From Aquitalea magnusonii (GTDB lineage Bacteria; Pseudomonadota; Gammaproteobacteria; Burkholderiales; Chromobacteriaceae), in NCBI RefSeq assembly GCF_002217795.2, contig NZ_AP018823.1, positions 2,914,001 through 2,978,000 of the forward strand: DNA of 64,000 nucleotides, given 5' to 3'. Positions 46,081 to 56,400 of the stretch are shown here, in pieces. The notes under the pieces are model-generated. The model did not search any database, was not told the DNA's origin, and was given only the letters and a program-made list of their open reading frames with translations. Positions within the stretch are counted from its first letter, which is position 1; every line of letters starts with the position of its first letter. Position numbers and translations under genes: made by a program.

Positions 46081-49000
46081 CTATTTGCTGGAAAGCTTGA
46101 TCCCCAGTGCCACACCGTCCCGTTCGGCGCGGGTTTTGGCCGGGTCGCCAAGCGTGATGCGATCGGCCAGAGTGTTGTCATTGCGCATCATTACCTTGCG
46201 GGCATTTTCCGCCCGCTGGCGCGCCAGCAGATGCAGGGCAGCATCGTCCACTTTCTGCGCGGCAATCAGTTCGGTGCGCAGCTGCTTGGCCAGTGCTGCC
46301 CCGGATGGCCCACCCGGATTCAGGGTGCGCGACATCAGCTTGAGCCTGCCCAGTTCGCGGGCGTAGACCGTCTTGATGGCATCCAGCATGGCCGGGTCGG
46401 CCATATCCGGCACCGGCAGCGGTTCTCCCGGCAACAGGCTGCGTCCGCCAGCTTGCAGAATGGCACTGTCGACACGTGCCCGTGCCAGTTCCTTGCTGTC
46501 CACATCCGGATCGTAGCTACCGGCAAGCTGCAATTGCATCTTGGGACGCTTGCTCATCAAGCCCGCCACTTTTTCCAGCTTCTCCCGCTCCGGCGGTGCC
46601 ACATTGGCTTCGCCCGGAATGAAGAACACATTGTCAAAGCCCTCGCCGCCCAGCAAGGCTCCCAGCGCACGGAACGGGGCCGTCACCACCTTGCTCACCA
46701 CATTGACCAGTGCCTTCCACACAAGCTGGCCATAGCTGAACTGCGGGTCATCCAGGCTGCCGGATACCGGCAAATCCAGATCAATCTTGCCGTCGCTGTC
46801 TTCCAGCAAGGCCACCGCCAGCCGCAGCGGCAGGTGGGTACCCTTGTAGTCCGGCACCTCCTCGCCCAACTGGATGGTGTTGATCACCACCCGGTTCTGA
46901 CCCTTCATCTGGCGATGGTCCAGCAGATAATGCAGATCCACCGTCAGGCGGCCGTCATTGATGCGCCAGCCGGCAAAGGTGGTGGCATAGGGGTTGAGGT
47001 TGTTGAGCGGAATATTGCGGAAAGACAGCGTGACATCGGTATTGTCAGTCACTGCCATCGGGGCCAGCGCGCCACGCACACGCACATCACCGTACTGATC
47101 GACATCACCATCCAGCGTGATGGTGCCAGTACGGCCCGGACGGGTGGACAGGCCCTGAATCGAACCGCGCAGATGGTGCATCTGAGTGGCAAAGTTGGGG
47201 TTCATGCTCTGGTCGGCAAACTGCACCTTGCTGCGGTTCAGGTGGATGCTGCGAATATCCACCGGCGGCATCGCACTGGCCTTCGCTGGCGTGACTGGCT
47301 TGGCCGACGGCGGAGTGGCCGCGGACCTGGCGGCAAAAATGCGCTGCCAGTTGAGCTGGCGTTTGGCATCCAGAATCAGTCGGGCCGACAAGGCTTCCAG
47401 CCGGACATCCTGCACCGCCACGCTCAGCGGCAGGGTGGCGGTGCTTTGGGCCTTGATGCCGTTGACCTTGAGATTGCTCCAGCCCAGCAGCGGCAGCTTT
47501 TCGCCCGGCTCCATGATGGCTAGGCTGCTGATGCCGGCACTGCCGGCCACTTTCCAGCCCTTGCTGGCAGACTCCACGTCCAGCGCCGCACTGAGCAAAC
47601 CGCCACGCAGGCGCAAGGGGGTGGTGGACAGGCCGTAAGGCGCAAACGGGGCCAATGGCAAGGCATCGGCCTTGATCTGCCCCTTGAGGGCTGCCGTGCT
47701 CGGATCCAACTGCAGTGCCGCCTGCAACTGGCCATTCTCCAGCTTGCCATCCAGCGTCACCGCCAGTTGTTGCGGCGTACTCGTCTCCACTCGGGCATTG
47801 AGCGCACGCAGGCTGGCGCTTACCGGGCGGGACAAGGTGTAATCGCTCCAACTGACTTCGCCATCAGCCAGGGTAAGCACGGGGTAATGCAGGGTCCAGC
47901 CGGTTTTGTCCTGTTCGCTTGCCGCTGTGGCAGCTTGGCTTGCCGGAGTGCCTGGCTTACGCCGGGCAAATAGCTGGGCCAGGTTCAACTGCCCCTGCTT
48001 GTTGCGCTCCAGCGCTACGCGCAGACCCTGTACATCGACGCTGCCAGGTTCAATCAACCGCCCCTGCTGCACAATGCGCGAGGGCTGCACACTGAGCTTG
48101 GCCAGGGCAATCTGGGCGGGTTGCGCGGCATTGCCCAGTGTGATGTCGGCCAGTTCACCAGCCAGCTTGTCCACCGCAAAACCGCGTTTAGGGTCGAGTT
48201 CAAAGCGGGCGTGCAATAGCGGCAGGCGGGCCGCCACTTGCAGCGGGGTGGCAAAACCGGCATCGCCAAAGCGGTATTGCCAGTTAGCCAGCTTGATGTC
48301 TTCCACCTTCACCTGCCACGGCGCAGGGGCTGCTTTGCTGCTTGCAGTGGATGTAGCACCCGCAGCCGGGCTGGCCGGCAAGGCTGCCAGCCAGTCCAGG
48401 CTGCCATCCGCCATGCGCTGAGCTTCCAGGCTGCCGCCATCCAGCGCGATCTGTTGCAGGCTCAACTGACTATGTTGCAGGTCAAAACGCCCCCCTTTGA
48501 GCTGCAACAAAGGCAGCACAAAGCGATGCTGGGTACCCGGAGCCTGCATCTGCAAGCCCTTGAGTTCGGCGCTGAAGGGGCTGATCTGCAACTGCGGCTG
48601 CTTGCCTTTCAGGTCGAACTGATAGCTGGCCTGTACCGATAGCGTGCCTTGCGGCCTGGCAATATTGAAATGCGGTTTGACGTATTCCCAGATGCTGGCC
48701 AGGGTAAAGCCACGGATGCTGGCCTCGCCGCTGGATTGCAAGGGCTGCAATTGCAGGCTGCCTTTCCAATCCAGTTGCGTGCCGTCGCCCAGCGCGGCAT
48801 GCAGGCGATAGCCACCGGCTTCGGGCAAGGTGGAAAGATCGGTCAGCGCCAGATTCAGCGGCGACACCTTGAAGCTGTCGCTACCGGCCAGTTGGTCCTG
48901 GAACATGACCTGGCCATTACGGATGTTCAATGCCTGCAGCAGGAATTTGGTCGGCGAACCATCGTCTTTTTTCGGTTGGGCCGGGCCGCTGGCATCACTG

Positions 49001-49413
49001 ATGAAACGCGCCCAGTTCCAGTGGCCTTGGGCGTCACGCTGCACCCATAGCTGCGGGGCATCAACGCTGAATTCCGACAACTGCCAGCGCCCCAGCAGCA
49101 AGGCGGAGGGGTCCAGATTCACATACACCCGGTCTGCGGCAAACAAGGGGCTGCCCTTGCCCTCGGCCAACTTGAGCTGGCGGATTTCCACCGCCATGCG
49201 CCAGGGATTGATCGATACCTCGCCCAGCGTCAGCTTGCGGCCGATACCTGATGCCCATTTGGCTGCCTGGCTCTGCACAATGCCCGGCGCAATACCCGCC
49301 AGAAACCCCCACAGCAACAACAGCACGGCGGCAATGCCGGCCAGCCAGCGCCGCCAGCGGCGAGACGGGCGGGAAGGGGTGGATTTTCCAGTACTCTGAT
49401 CAGTTGCGCTCAT
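46081..49413 (-). CDS. AsmA-like DUF748 envelope protein
   Basis: Large protein of 1110 residues with one N-terminal membrane helix (RRWLAGIAAVLLLLWGFLAG) and a long periplasmic part rich in amphipathic beta repeats, the AsmA-like (YhdP/TamB-type) lipid-transport architecture. The C-terminal third holds the DUF748 signature (NRVVINTIQLGEEVPDYKGTHLPLRLAVALLED and GEANVAPPEREKLEKVAGLM). Such proteins are thought to move phospholipids between membranes. An in-frame start at 49443 adds ten residues. Confidence 0.88.
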   Translation of the reverse strand: MSATDQSTGKSTPSRPSRRWRRWLAGIAAVLLLLWGFLAGIAPGIVQSQAAKWASGIGRKLTLGEVSINPWRMAVEIRQLKLAEGKGSPLFAADRVYVNLDPSALLLGRWQLSEFSVDAPQLWVQRDAQGHWNWARFISDASGPAQPKKDDGSPTKFLLQALNIRNGQVMFQDQLAGSDSFKVSPLNLALTDLSTLPEAGGYRLHAALGDGTQLDWKGSLQLQPLQSSGEASIRGFTLASIWEYVKPHFNIARPQGTLSVQASYQFDLKGKQPQLQISPFSAELKGLQMQAPGTQHRFVLPLLQLKGGRFDLQHSQLSLQQIALDGGSLEAQRMADGSLDWLAALPASPAAGATSTASSKAAPAPWQVKVEDIKLANWQYRFGDAGFATPLQVAARLPLLHARFELDPKRGFAVDKLAGELADITLGNAAQPAQIALAKLSVQPSRIVQQGRLIEPGSVDVQGLRVALERNKQGQLNLAQLFARRKPGTPASQAATAASEQDKTGWTLHYPVLTLADGEVSWSDYTLSRPVSASLRALNARVETSTPQQLAVTLDGKLENGQLQAALQLDPSTAALKGQIKADALPLAPFAPYGLSTTPLRLRGGLLSAALDVESASKGWKVAGSAGISSLAIMEPGEKLPLLGWSNLKVNGIKAQSTATLPLSVAVQDVRLEALSARLILDAKRQLNWQRIFAARSAATPPSAKPVTPAKASAMPPVDIRSIHLNRSKVQFADQSMNPNFATQMHHLRGSIQGLSTRPGRTGTITLDGDVDQYGDVRVRGALAPMAVTDNTDVTLSFRNIPLNNLNPYATTFAGWRINDGRLTVDLHYLLDHRQMKGQNRVVINTIQLGEEVPDYKGTHLPLRLAVALLEDSDGKIDLDLPVSGSLDDPQFSYGQLVWKALVNVVSKVVTAPFRALGALLGGEGFDNVFFIPGEANVAPPEREKLEKVAGLMSKRPKMQLQLAGSYDPDVDSKELARARVDSAILQAGGRSLLPGEPLPVPDMADPAMLDAIKTVYARELGRLKLMSRTLNPGGPSGAALAKQLRTELIAAQKVDDAALHLLARQRAENARKVMMRNDNTLADRITLGDPAKTRAERDGVALGIKLSSK

Positions 49414-49579
49414 GACAATCTTCTGTTTAACAGCAGCTTTCATTTTAACTGCTTTATCACATGGCGTTAGTTACATGTTGTTAGCAAAGTTGTCATGACT
49501 ACCAACAAGCATGGCAGCCATCAGCAGCACGCAGCATCACATGCTATGCTGCGCCAGCCACTTCAACCACCGGTATGCC

Positions 49580-50737
49580 ATGCCCTATTCCAAACCCCTG
49601 AGCTGGGACATTTTCTGTACTGTCATCGACAACTACGGCGATATCGGCGTTGCCTGGCGGCTGGCACGCCGGCTGGCACATGACTTCGATCACACAGTCC
49701 GCCTGTGGGTGAACGACCTGGCCAGCTTTGGCCGCATTGCCCCGCTGCTGGAGCCGGGCCTGGCCAGCCAGGAGCTGGATGGCATCCGCATATGCCAATG
49801 GTGCGCAGATGACGCATTTGTCGACTATCAACCGGCGCAGGTGGTGATAGAAGCCTTTGGCTGCCGCCTGCCCGATGCCGTGGAACAAGCCATGGCACGG
49901 GCTGACGTCAAACCGGTCTGGATCAATCTGGAATACCTGTCGGCTGAAGACTGGGTGGAAGGCTGCCATGGCATGGCTTCACCCCACCCGCGCCTGCCGC
50001 TGACCAAGCATTTCTTCTTTCCCGGCTTTACCGATCGCACCGGCGGCCTGCTGTGCGAGGACGGCCTGATCGACACCCGCCAGCAGTGGCAGCAGGACAG
50101 CCTGGCGCAGCGCGCCTTCTGGCAGATGTTCGATATCCCGGAGAAACAGCCGGAAGAATGGCGCGTCAGCCTGTTTGCCTACGAAAACCCGGCGGCACGC
50201 GAATTGCTGGATTACTGGAAGCACAGCGCGCTGCCGGTACATTGCATGGTGCCGGAAGGCAAGGTGCTGGCCGATGTGGAAGCGGTGATGGGACAGCGAC
50301 TACAGGCCGGACAGCATGTCAGCCAAGGTTCACTCACCGTGCATGTGCTGCCGATGACCGATCAGGACAGTTACGACCTGAACTTGTGGTCGTGTGACAT
50401 CAACTTCGTGCGCGGCGAAGACAGCTTCGTGCGCGCGCAATGGGCTGGCCGGCCTTTCATCTGGCACATCTATCCGCAAGACGACGCAGCGCACCTGGTG
50501 AAGCTTGATGCCTTTTTGTCACACTATTGCGCCGCGCTGGATGCAGAGACCGCCACGGCCCTGCGCGCCGCCAGCCATGCCTGGAACCACGGCCGGGGCA
50601 TGGTGTCCGCCTGGCAGCAACTGGAAAAACGGCTGCCGCAATGGCACCGCCACAGTCGCCACTGGCCCGACAAACTGCTGCAACACGGTGACTTGGGGAT
50701 GCGGCTGGTGCAATTCATACAAAACCGGCTAAAATAG
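49580..50737 (+). CDS. earP: EarP, EF-P arginine rhamnosyltransferase
   Basis: GT-B glycosyltransferase of 385 residues that puts rhamnose from dTDP-L-rhamnose on Arg32 of EF-P. N-terminal SWDIFCTVIDNYGDIGVAWRLARRL carries the essential Asp17 and Asp21; RGEDSFVRAQWAGRPFIWHIYPQ in the C-terminal half binds the nucleotide sugar. It directly precedes efp, the usual arrangement. The start at 49580 matches family N-termini; an upstream ATG adds 23 histidine-rich residues. Confidence 0.96.
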   Translation: MPYSKPLSWDIFCTVIDNYGDIGVAWRLARRLAHDFDHTVRLWVNDLASFGRIAPLLEPGLASQELDGIRICQWCADDAFVDYQPAQVVIEAFGCRLPDAVEQAMARADVKPVWINLEYLSAEDWVEGCHGMASPHPRLPLTKHFFFPGFTDRTGGLLCEDGLIDTRQQWQQDSLAQRAFWQMFDIPEKQPEEWRVSLFAYENPAARELLDYWKHSALPVHCMVPEGKVLADVEAVMGQRLQAGQHVSQGSLTVHVLPMTDQDSYDLNLWSCDINFVRGEDSFVRAQWAGRPFIWHIYPQDDAAHLVKLDAFLSHYCAALDAETATALRAASHAWNHGRGMVSAWQQLEKRLPQWHRHSRHWPDKLLQHGDLGMRLVQFIQNRLK

Positions 50738-50794
50738 CCCGTTTTTCGGAAACCGTTTTCCGAGTTCAATCAAGAGTTTGGGACTTTACACGTA

Positions 50795-51358
50795 ATGAAA
50801 ACCGCACAAGAACTCCGCGCTGGCAACGTATTCATGGTAGGCAACGACCCGATGGTCGTGCAAAAAGCCGAATTCAGCAAATCCGGCCGTAACGCTTCCG
50901 TCGTGAAGATGAAGATGAAGAACCTGCTGACCGGCGCCGGCTCTGAAGCCGTTTACCGCGCTGACGACAAGTTCGACGTCGTGGTTCTGGACCGCAAGGA
51001 TTGCACCTACTCCTACTTTGCTGACCCGATGTATGTGTTCATGGACAGCGAATTCAACCAGTACGAAGTAGAAGCCGACAACCTGGGCGACACCATCAGC
51101 TACATCGTTGACGGCATGGAAGATGTTTGCCAGGTCACCTTCTACGATGGCAAGGCCATCTCCGTGGAACTGCCGACCACCGTGATCCGCGAAGTGGAAT
51201 ACACCGAGCCGGCCGTACGTGGCGACACTTCGGGCAAGGTTCTGAAGCCGGCCAAGCTGGTAGGCACCACTTTCGAAGTTCAGGTTCCGGCCTTCGTCAA
51301 CACTGGCGAAAAGATCGAAATCGACACCCGCACCGGCGAATTCAAAAAGCGCGCCTGA
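50795..51358 (+). CDS. efp: Elongation factor P
   Basis: Factor of 187 residues that rescues ribosomes stalled at polyproline. Three OB-like domains. The tip of domain I is KSGRNAS with Arg at residue 32, the substrate of EarP, rather than the lysine used in the EpmA pathway. Complete C-terminal [20 protein letters not shown]. Confidence 0.98.
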   Translation: MKTAQELRAGNVFMVGNDPMVVQKAEFSKSGRNASVVKMKMKNLLTGAGSEAVYRADDKFDVVVLDRKDCTYSYFADPMYVFMDSEFNQYEVEADNLGDTISYIVDGMEDVCQVTFYDGKAISVELPTTVIREVEYTEPAVRGDTSGKVLKPAKLVGTTFEVQVPAFVNTGEKIEIDTRTGEFKKRA

Positions 51359-51382
51359 TCGCCTGTTTGAATGCTGTGCAAC

Positions 51383-51409
51383 AAGCGGCCTGATGGCCGC
51401 TTTTGTTTT
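51383..51409 (+). terminator. terminator after efp
   Basis: AAGCGGCC / GGCCGCTT stem with TGAT loop followed by TTGTTTT. Confidence 0.85.
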
Positions 51410-51461
51410 GCCTGTCATTCCGGCAAATGCTGCGTTATCGTGCTGTTTTCAGGAGGAGACG

Positions 51462-52004
51462 ATGAACCGACTCGAACAGCTTGCGCTGCAAGCCCGCTAC
51501 AACCAGTGGATGAATGACAAGCTTTACCAGGCAGCCGCCCGTTTGCCGGTGGCCGCCTTGCAGCAGGATTGCGGCGCGTTTTTTGGCTCGCTGTTCGGCA
51601 CGCTCAATCACATCGTGGTAGCCGACACTTTGTGGCTGCAACGCTTTGGCCAGCATCCGGCCGGTTTTACCGCCTTGCAGCCGCTGCAGGCGATTGCAGC
51701 GCCCACCTCTTTGAACGGCCTGCTGTTTGACCAACTGCCCGCATTGGCTGCGCGGCGACAACTGCTGGACGAGGTCATCATCCGGCTATGTAGCGAGCTT
51801 AAGGATAGCGATCTTGACCAGCCGCTGGCCTATCACAACACCCGCGGCGTGGCGCAGCGCAAGAACTTTCATGCGCTGCTGCTGCACTTCTTCAACCACC
51901 AGACCCACCACCGCGGCCAGGCCACCACCTTGCTGTGCCAACTGGGCGAGGATGTCGGTGTCACCGACCTGATTGTGCTGATCGACGACATTCCGGAAGC
52001 CTGA
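51462..52004 (+). CDS. DinB-family protein
   Basis: Four-helix protein of 180 residues from the DinB/YfiT metal-dependent family. Candidate metal ligands are His in FGTLNHIVVAD and the NHQTHHRGQ pair. Biochemical role unknown; some relatives are thiol transferases or hydrolases. AGGAGGAG precedes the ATG. Confidence 0.9.
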   Translation: MNRLEQLALQARYNQWMNDKLYQAAARLPVAALQQDCGAFFGSLFGTLNHIVVADTLWLQRFGQHPAGFTALQPLQAIAAPTSLNGLLFDQLPALAARRQLLDEVIIRLCSELKDSDLDQPLAYHNTRGVAQRKNFHALLLHFFNHQTHHRGQATTLLCQLGEDVGVTDLIVLIDDIPEA

Positions 52005-52013
52005 CCGCAAAAC

Positions 52014-52032
52014 GGCCAGACACTGTCTGGCC
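52014..52032. terminator. inverted repeat between DinB-like gene and zapE
   Basis: GGCCAGACACTGTCTGGCC, a near-perfect palindrome between convergent genes; it can fold as a 7-bp stem with a CACTG loop but lacks a clear T-run. A weak bidirectional terminator is the likely use. Confidence 0.45.
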
Positions 52033-52054
52033 CTTGCATGCAGGCAGCGCCCGC

Positions 52055-53218
52055 TCAGATCACCACACCCGGCGGCGGCTGATCGTGCGTCTGGCCGGCA
52101 CTCTGGTGCGGCAGCTCCAGATAACTCTTGGATTGCATCTCGGTCAGCCGGCTGGCCGTGCGGAAAAACTCGCTGGCCTGCACACCGTCGGTATAAATAT
52201 CGTCAATCGGCACGGCGGCAGAGGCAATCAGCTTGACCCGGTTGTCGTAAAACACATCCACCAGCCAGGTAAAGCGGCGGGCAATGGAGGCATCCTTGGC
52301 CGCCAGTTTGGGAATGCCGCTGATGAACACGGTATGAAATTCGGTGGCAATTTCCAGATAGTCAGTCTGCGCACGCGGACCGTCGCAAATGGCGAAAAAA
52401 TCAAACCAGATAATGCCCGGTGCCAGTTTCTTCACCAGAATCTGCCGCCCCAGCACTTCGATTTCCTGCTTGGCAATCAATTCTTCACTGCTCAGGCGGG
52501 TGAACATGCCTTCCATGCGCGCCTGGGCAGCCGCGTCGTCCGGCACCATGAACAAGGGCTCGCGGGTCAGCTCGCGCAGGCGGTAATCATTGCCGCCATC
52601 CACGTTCAACACATCCAGCTCGCGCTTGATCAGTTCGATGGTGGGCAGGAAATTCTGCCGCTGCAGACCATTGGGATACAGGCCGTCCGGCGGATAGTTG
52701 GAAGTCGTCACCAACACCACGCCACGTTCGAACAAGGCACTGAGCAGACGGCCCAGCATCATGGCATCGGCAATATCGCTGACATGGAACTCATCAAAAC
52801 ACAGCAAACGGGTTTCGCGGGCAATCTTGTCGGCATAAGCCAGCAAAGGGTCTTTGCTACCGGCCAGTTGGCGCAGCTCGCGATGCACCTCGGCCATGAA
52901 ATTGTGGAAATGGATACGACGCTTGCGGCGGTACGGCACGCAGGCATAGAAGGCATCCATCAGAAAGCTCTTGCCGCGCCCCACCCCACCCCAGAAATAC
53001 AGGCCGCGCGGCACATCCGGGCTGCGCAGGCTACGCCCGAGAAAGCGGTTGCGCTTGTCCTTGAACTCCAACAGTTGATGCCACAAAGCATCCAGTTGCT
53101 CGATCGCCGCGGCCTGGGCGGCATCGTGAATGAAACCGGGCTTTTCACTGGCAGCCTGATACCAGGCCTTGGGACTGGTCAGCGCGTTGCCATCCGGGGA
53201 AAAGGTATGCTGGGACAT
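52055..53218 (-). CDS. zapE: ZapE, AFG1-like cell division ATPase
   Basis: ATPase of 387 residues that associates with the Z ring during low-oxygen growth in E. coli. Walker A GGVGRGKS, Walker B LLCFDEFHVSDIADAMML, and the sensor TTSNYPPDGLYPNGL are intact. The start at 53218 fits the family; an upstream ATG adds 39 basic residues. Confidence 0.93.
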   Translation of the reverse strand: MSQHTFSPDGNALTSPKAWYQAASEKPGFIHDAAQAAAIEQLDALWHQLLEFKDKRNRFLGRSLRSPDVPRGLYFWGGVGRGKSFLMDAFYACVPYRRKRRIHFHNFMAEVHRELRQLAGSKDPLLAYADKIARETRLLCFDEFHVSDIADAMMLGRLLSALFERGVVLVTTSNYPPDGLYPNGLQRQNFLPTIELIKRELDVLNVDGGNDYRLRELTREPLFMVPDDAAAQARMEGMFTRLSSEELIAKQEIEVLGRQILVKKLAPGIIWFDFFAICDGPRAQTDYLEIATEFHTVFISGIPKLAAKDASIARRFTWLVDVFYDNRVKLIASAAVPIDDIYTDGVQASEFFRTASRLTEMQSKSYLELPHQSAGQTHDQPPPGVVI

Positions 53219-53511
53219 GATGTGTGCTGTTCTGTTGTTGGTTTTTGGCGCAGGCTGGCACCGGCGCAATGAAGCCATACCGCGAGCCCTGCCCGAGCGG
53301 CGATTAATAGCGCATGATAACCCGAATCGACGCATTGCCGGTCAAGTGAAAAACAGGGCAGGACATGCCAGTGCAATCCCTCATACCTAACAGGTAGACC
53401 GGTCAACAGCATCTGGCTGTGCGCCACCCCGCCAGACATCCTTTACGGGTTGTCGCCAGCGAACCATGGCGGCATGCAATCAGCCACGCACACACCCTTA
53501 CAGGTACGGCC

Positions 53512-54252
53512 ATGAATATCGAACAGATTCGCCAGCACGCCTTTGCCATGCCATTTACCAGCCCGGCCTTTCCACCCGGCCCCTACCGCTTTTACCAGCG
53601 GGAGTTCTTCATCATCAGCTACCGTACTGATCCGGAAAAACTACGCGCCATCATTCCCGAACCACTGCAAATGTCCGAGCCGGTGGTCAATTTCGAATTC
53701 ATCCGCATGCCGGATTCCACCGGCTTTGGCGACTACACCGAAAGCGGCCAGGTGATTCCGGTTTCCTATCAGGGCAAGCCGGGCAACTACACCCATGCCA
53801 TGTACCTGAACGACCATCCGCCAACCGCCGGCGGCCGCGAGTTGTGGGGTTTTCCCAAGAAGATGGCCAGCCCCCGTCTGCAAGTGCATACCGACACCCT
53901 GGTGGGCGAGTTGAACTACGGCCCGGTACGCGTGGCCACCGGCACCATGGGTTACAAACACCGGGAACTGGACGGGCAGGCCATTGCCGAAAGCCTGCGT
54001 ACCACCCCGAACTACCTGCTGAAAATCATCCCCCATGTTGATGGCACGGCGCGCATCTGCGAGCTGGTGAGCTTTCCCATGCTGGATGTCACCGTACATG
54101 GTGCCTGGAGCGGCCCGGCCGCGCTGTCATTGTTTGCCCATGCGCTGGCACCGGTAGCCGAGCTGCCGGTGCTGGAAGTATTGGGTGCCAAACATTATGT
54201 TGCCGATCTGACCCTGGGTCTGGGCAAGGTCGAGTTTGATTATCTGGTCTGA
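53512..54252 (+). CDS. adc: Acetoacetate decarboxylase
   Basis: Enzyme of 246 residues that decarboxylates acetoacetate to acetone through a Schiff-base lysine. The catalytic lysine pair is in [10 protein letters not shown], and the glutamate-containing [23 protein letters not shown] region is conserved. It is followed at 15 bp by 3-hydroxybutyrate dehydrogenase, so the two share the acetoacetate pool. Confidence 0.93.
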   Translation: MNIEQIRQHAFAMPFTSPAFPPGPYRFYQREFFIISYRTDPEKLRAIIPEPLQMSEPVVNFEFIRMPDSTGFGDYTESGQVIPVSYQGKPGNYTHAMYLNDHPPTAGGRELWGFPKKMASPRLQVHTDTLVGELNYGPVRVATGTMGYKHRELDGQAIAESLRTTPNYLLKIIPHVDGTARICELVSFPMLDVTVHGAWSGPAALSLFAHALAPVAELPVLEVLGAKHYVADLTLGLGKVEFDYLV

Positions 54253-54267
54253 AACAGGAGAAGCCTC

Positions 54268-55050
54268 ATGAAGCTGCAAGGAAAAGTTGCCCTGATTACC
54301 GGTGCCGCCAGCGGCATTGGCCGTGCCATTGCCGAAACCTATGCCCGTGAAGGGGCTGCAGTAGCCATCGCCGACATCAATCTGGCAGCGGCGCAGGCCA
54401 CGGCAAAGGAAATTGAAGCCGCAGGCGGCAAGGCCATGGGCGTGGCGATGGATGTCACCAACGAGCAAGCCGTCAATGCCGGTACCCAGGCAGTAGTGGA
54501 CGCCTTTGGCCAGTTGGACATTCTCATTTCCAATGCCGGCATCCAGATCATCAGCCCGCTGGTGGATTTCAGCTTTGCCGACTGGAAAAAAATGCAGGCC
54601 ATCCATGTCGATGGTGCCTTCCTCACCACGCGCGCCGCCCTGCCCCACATGTACAAGGACAAGCGCGGCGGCACCGTCATCTACATGGGCTCGGTGCATT
54701 CGCATGAGGGATCCAAGCTGAAATCCGCCTATGTCGCCGCCAAGCACGCGCTGCTGGGCCTGAGCAAGGTACTGGCCAAGGAAGGGGCGGAATTCAATGT
54801 GCGCTCCCATGTGATCTGCCCTGGCTTTGTCCGCACACCACTGGTGGAAAAGCAGATTCCCGAACAGGCGGCCACACTGGGCATCAGCGAAGAGGAAGTC
54901 ATCAAGCATGTAATGCTGGGCGACACGGTGGACGGGATATTCACCACGGTGGACGATATCGCCCAGACTGCGCTATTCCTGGCCGCCTTCCCCAGCGCGG
55001 CCCTGACTGGCCAGTCGGTGGTGGTCAGCCACGGCTGGTACATGCAATAA
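54268..55050 (+). CDS. bdhA: 3-hydroxybutyrate dehydrogenase
   Basis: NAD-dependent SDR enzyme of 260 residues interconverting D-3-hydroxybutyrate and acetoacetate. Cofactor loop [11 protein letters not shown], serine in [15 protein letters not shown], and [21 protein letters not shown] typical of BdhA substrate recognition. AGGAG precedes the ATG. In PHB metabolism it supplies acetoacetate. Confidence 0.95.
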   Translation: MKLQGKVALITGAASGIGRAIAETYAREGAAVAIADINLAAAQATAKEIEAAGGKAMGVAMDVTNEQAVNAGTQAVVDAFGQLDILISNAGIQIISPLVDFSFADWKKMQAIHVDGAFLTTRAALPHMYKDKRGGTVIYMGSVHSHEGSKLKSAYVAAKHALLGLSKVLAKEGAEFNVRSHVICPGFVRTPLVEKQIPEQAATLGISEEEVIKHVMLGDTVDGIFTTVDDIAQTALFLAAFPSAALTGQSVVVSHGWYMQ

Positions 55051-55156
55051 GCGCACACCAAGCAATGAGCGGAGCCCCTGCTTTTGGCTGCAGGCGGCTC
55101 CCCTCTATACGGCAAACCAGCAACAGCCGCACACCGATGTGCAGACGGAGTATCGC

Positions 55157-56335
55157 ATGAGCGTTGGCTACGATCCGCAACACCGCCTTTACCACAGCCC
55201 CAGCTTGCCCAAAGGCCATCAATACCATGTTGTCGCCCTGCTGTTGCAAGGCGGCGGCGCCCTCGGTGCCTATCAGCCCGGGGTTTACCAGGGCCTGGCT
55301 GAAGCCGAGCTGCATCCCAACTGGGTGGCCGGTATTTCCATTGGGGCGCTCAATGCTGCCATCATCGCCGGCAATCCACCGGGCAAACGCGTGGACCAAT
55401 TGCGCCGCTTCTGGGAAACCATCTGCCAGCCGCCCATTCTGCCCGCCACGCCACTGGCCATGCTGGACCCAGAGCGCTGGCCGACCAGCATGCAGCAGAT
55501 GCTGGCCGGCTGGGAAGCCTGGCGTTCAATGCTGGAGGGACAAAACGGCTTTTATCGACCACGCCTGCCCTGGGCCTTGCAACATGCCAACAGTCCGGCA
55601 GACATCAGTTTTTATGACACCAGCCCACTCAAGCAAACGCTGGAACAACTGGCCGATTTCGACCGGATCAACGACAGCCGGCAGATGCGGGTATCGGTGG
55701 GCGCAGTCAATGTACGCACCGGCAACTTCATCTATTTCGACAACACCCGGCAACAACTGCGACCTGAGCATTTCATGGCCTCCGGTGCGCTGCCGCCCGG
55801 CTTTCCGGCGGTGGAGATAGACGGCGAGTTTTACTGGGATGGCGGCGTCGTCTCCAATACCCCGCTAAGCCAGCTGATCAGCAAGGAAAACCGCCATAAC
55901 ACCCTGGCCTTCCAGGTGGACTTGTGGAGCGCACGCGGCAACTTGCCCGGCAATATGAAAGAAGTAGCCATGCGGCAAAAGGATATCCAGTATTCCAGCC
56001 GCACCCGCATGGTGACCGATGTGCTGCGCCAGGAGCTGCAATACCGCGAACTATTGTCCGAGCTGATGGCCTTGGTTCCAGAACACGCGCATGATTCACC
56101 AGCCTTTCTGGCTGCCCGGCACGCCGCCAACTGCCAGCGTCTGAACGTGGTACATCTGATTTACCAGGACAAGGTTTACGACGATCACTACAAGGACTAC
56201 CAGTTCGGCATGCCTACCATGCGCCAGCACTGGCATAGCGGCTACCAGGACATCCGCAACAGCCTGCACCGCCCTGGCTGGCTGAACATGCCCAGTGCTG
56301 AGCAGCCTTTTATCAGCCACGATATTCACCGCTGA
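55157..56335 (+). CDS. patatin-like phospholipase
   Basis: Serine hydrolase of 392 residues with the patatin Ser-Asp dyad: oxyanion loop GGGALGAY at 32-39, nucleophile Ser61 in GISIG, and catalytic Asp in WDGGV. The C-terminal DUF3734-like extension (LNVVHLIYQDKVYDDHYKDYQFG) is typical of the form linked to bdhA. It probably hydrolyses lipid or polyhydroxyalkanoate-linked substrates. CGGAG precedes the ATG at 55157. Confidence 0.92.
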   Translation: MSVGYDPQHRLYHSPSLPKGHQYHVVALLLQGGGALGAYQPGVYQGLAEAELHPNWVAGISIGALNAAIIAGNPPGKRVDQLRRFWETICQPPILPATPLAMLDPERWPTSMQQMLAGWEAWRSMLEGQNGFYRPRLPWALQHANSPADISFYDTSPLKQTLEQLADFDRINDSRQMRVSVGAVNVRTGNFIYFDNTRQQLRPEHFMASGALPPGFPAVEIDGEFYWDGGVVSNTPLSQLISKENRHNTLAFQVDLWSARGNLPGNMKEVAMRQKDIQYSSRTRMVTDVLRQELQYRELLSELMALVPEHAHDSPAFLAARHAANCQRLNVVHLIYQDKVYDDHYKDYQFGMPTMRQHWHSGYQDIRNSLHRPGWLNMPSAEQPFISHDIHR

Positions 56336-56352
56336 AGCGCCACGCAGGCAAC

Positions 56353-56384
56353 AAAAAGCCGTTTCCCACAGGAAACGGCTTTGC
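56353..56384. terminator. bidirectional terminator between patatin gene and cysM
   Basis: Twelve-bp stem AAAGCCGTTTCC / GGAAACGGCTTT, loop CACA, with a T-run on the minus strand and a shorter one on the plus strand. Confidence 0.85.
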
Positions 56385-56400
56385 TATTGCACCGCCGGTA

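Noticed and set aside
50747..50762. Short hairpin CGGAAA/TTTCCG between earP and efp as a terminator
   Set aside because: Six-bp stem without a T-run; genes are probably both cotranscribed and separately promoted, so it was not listed.
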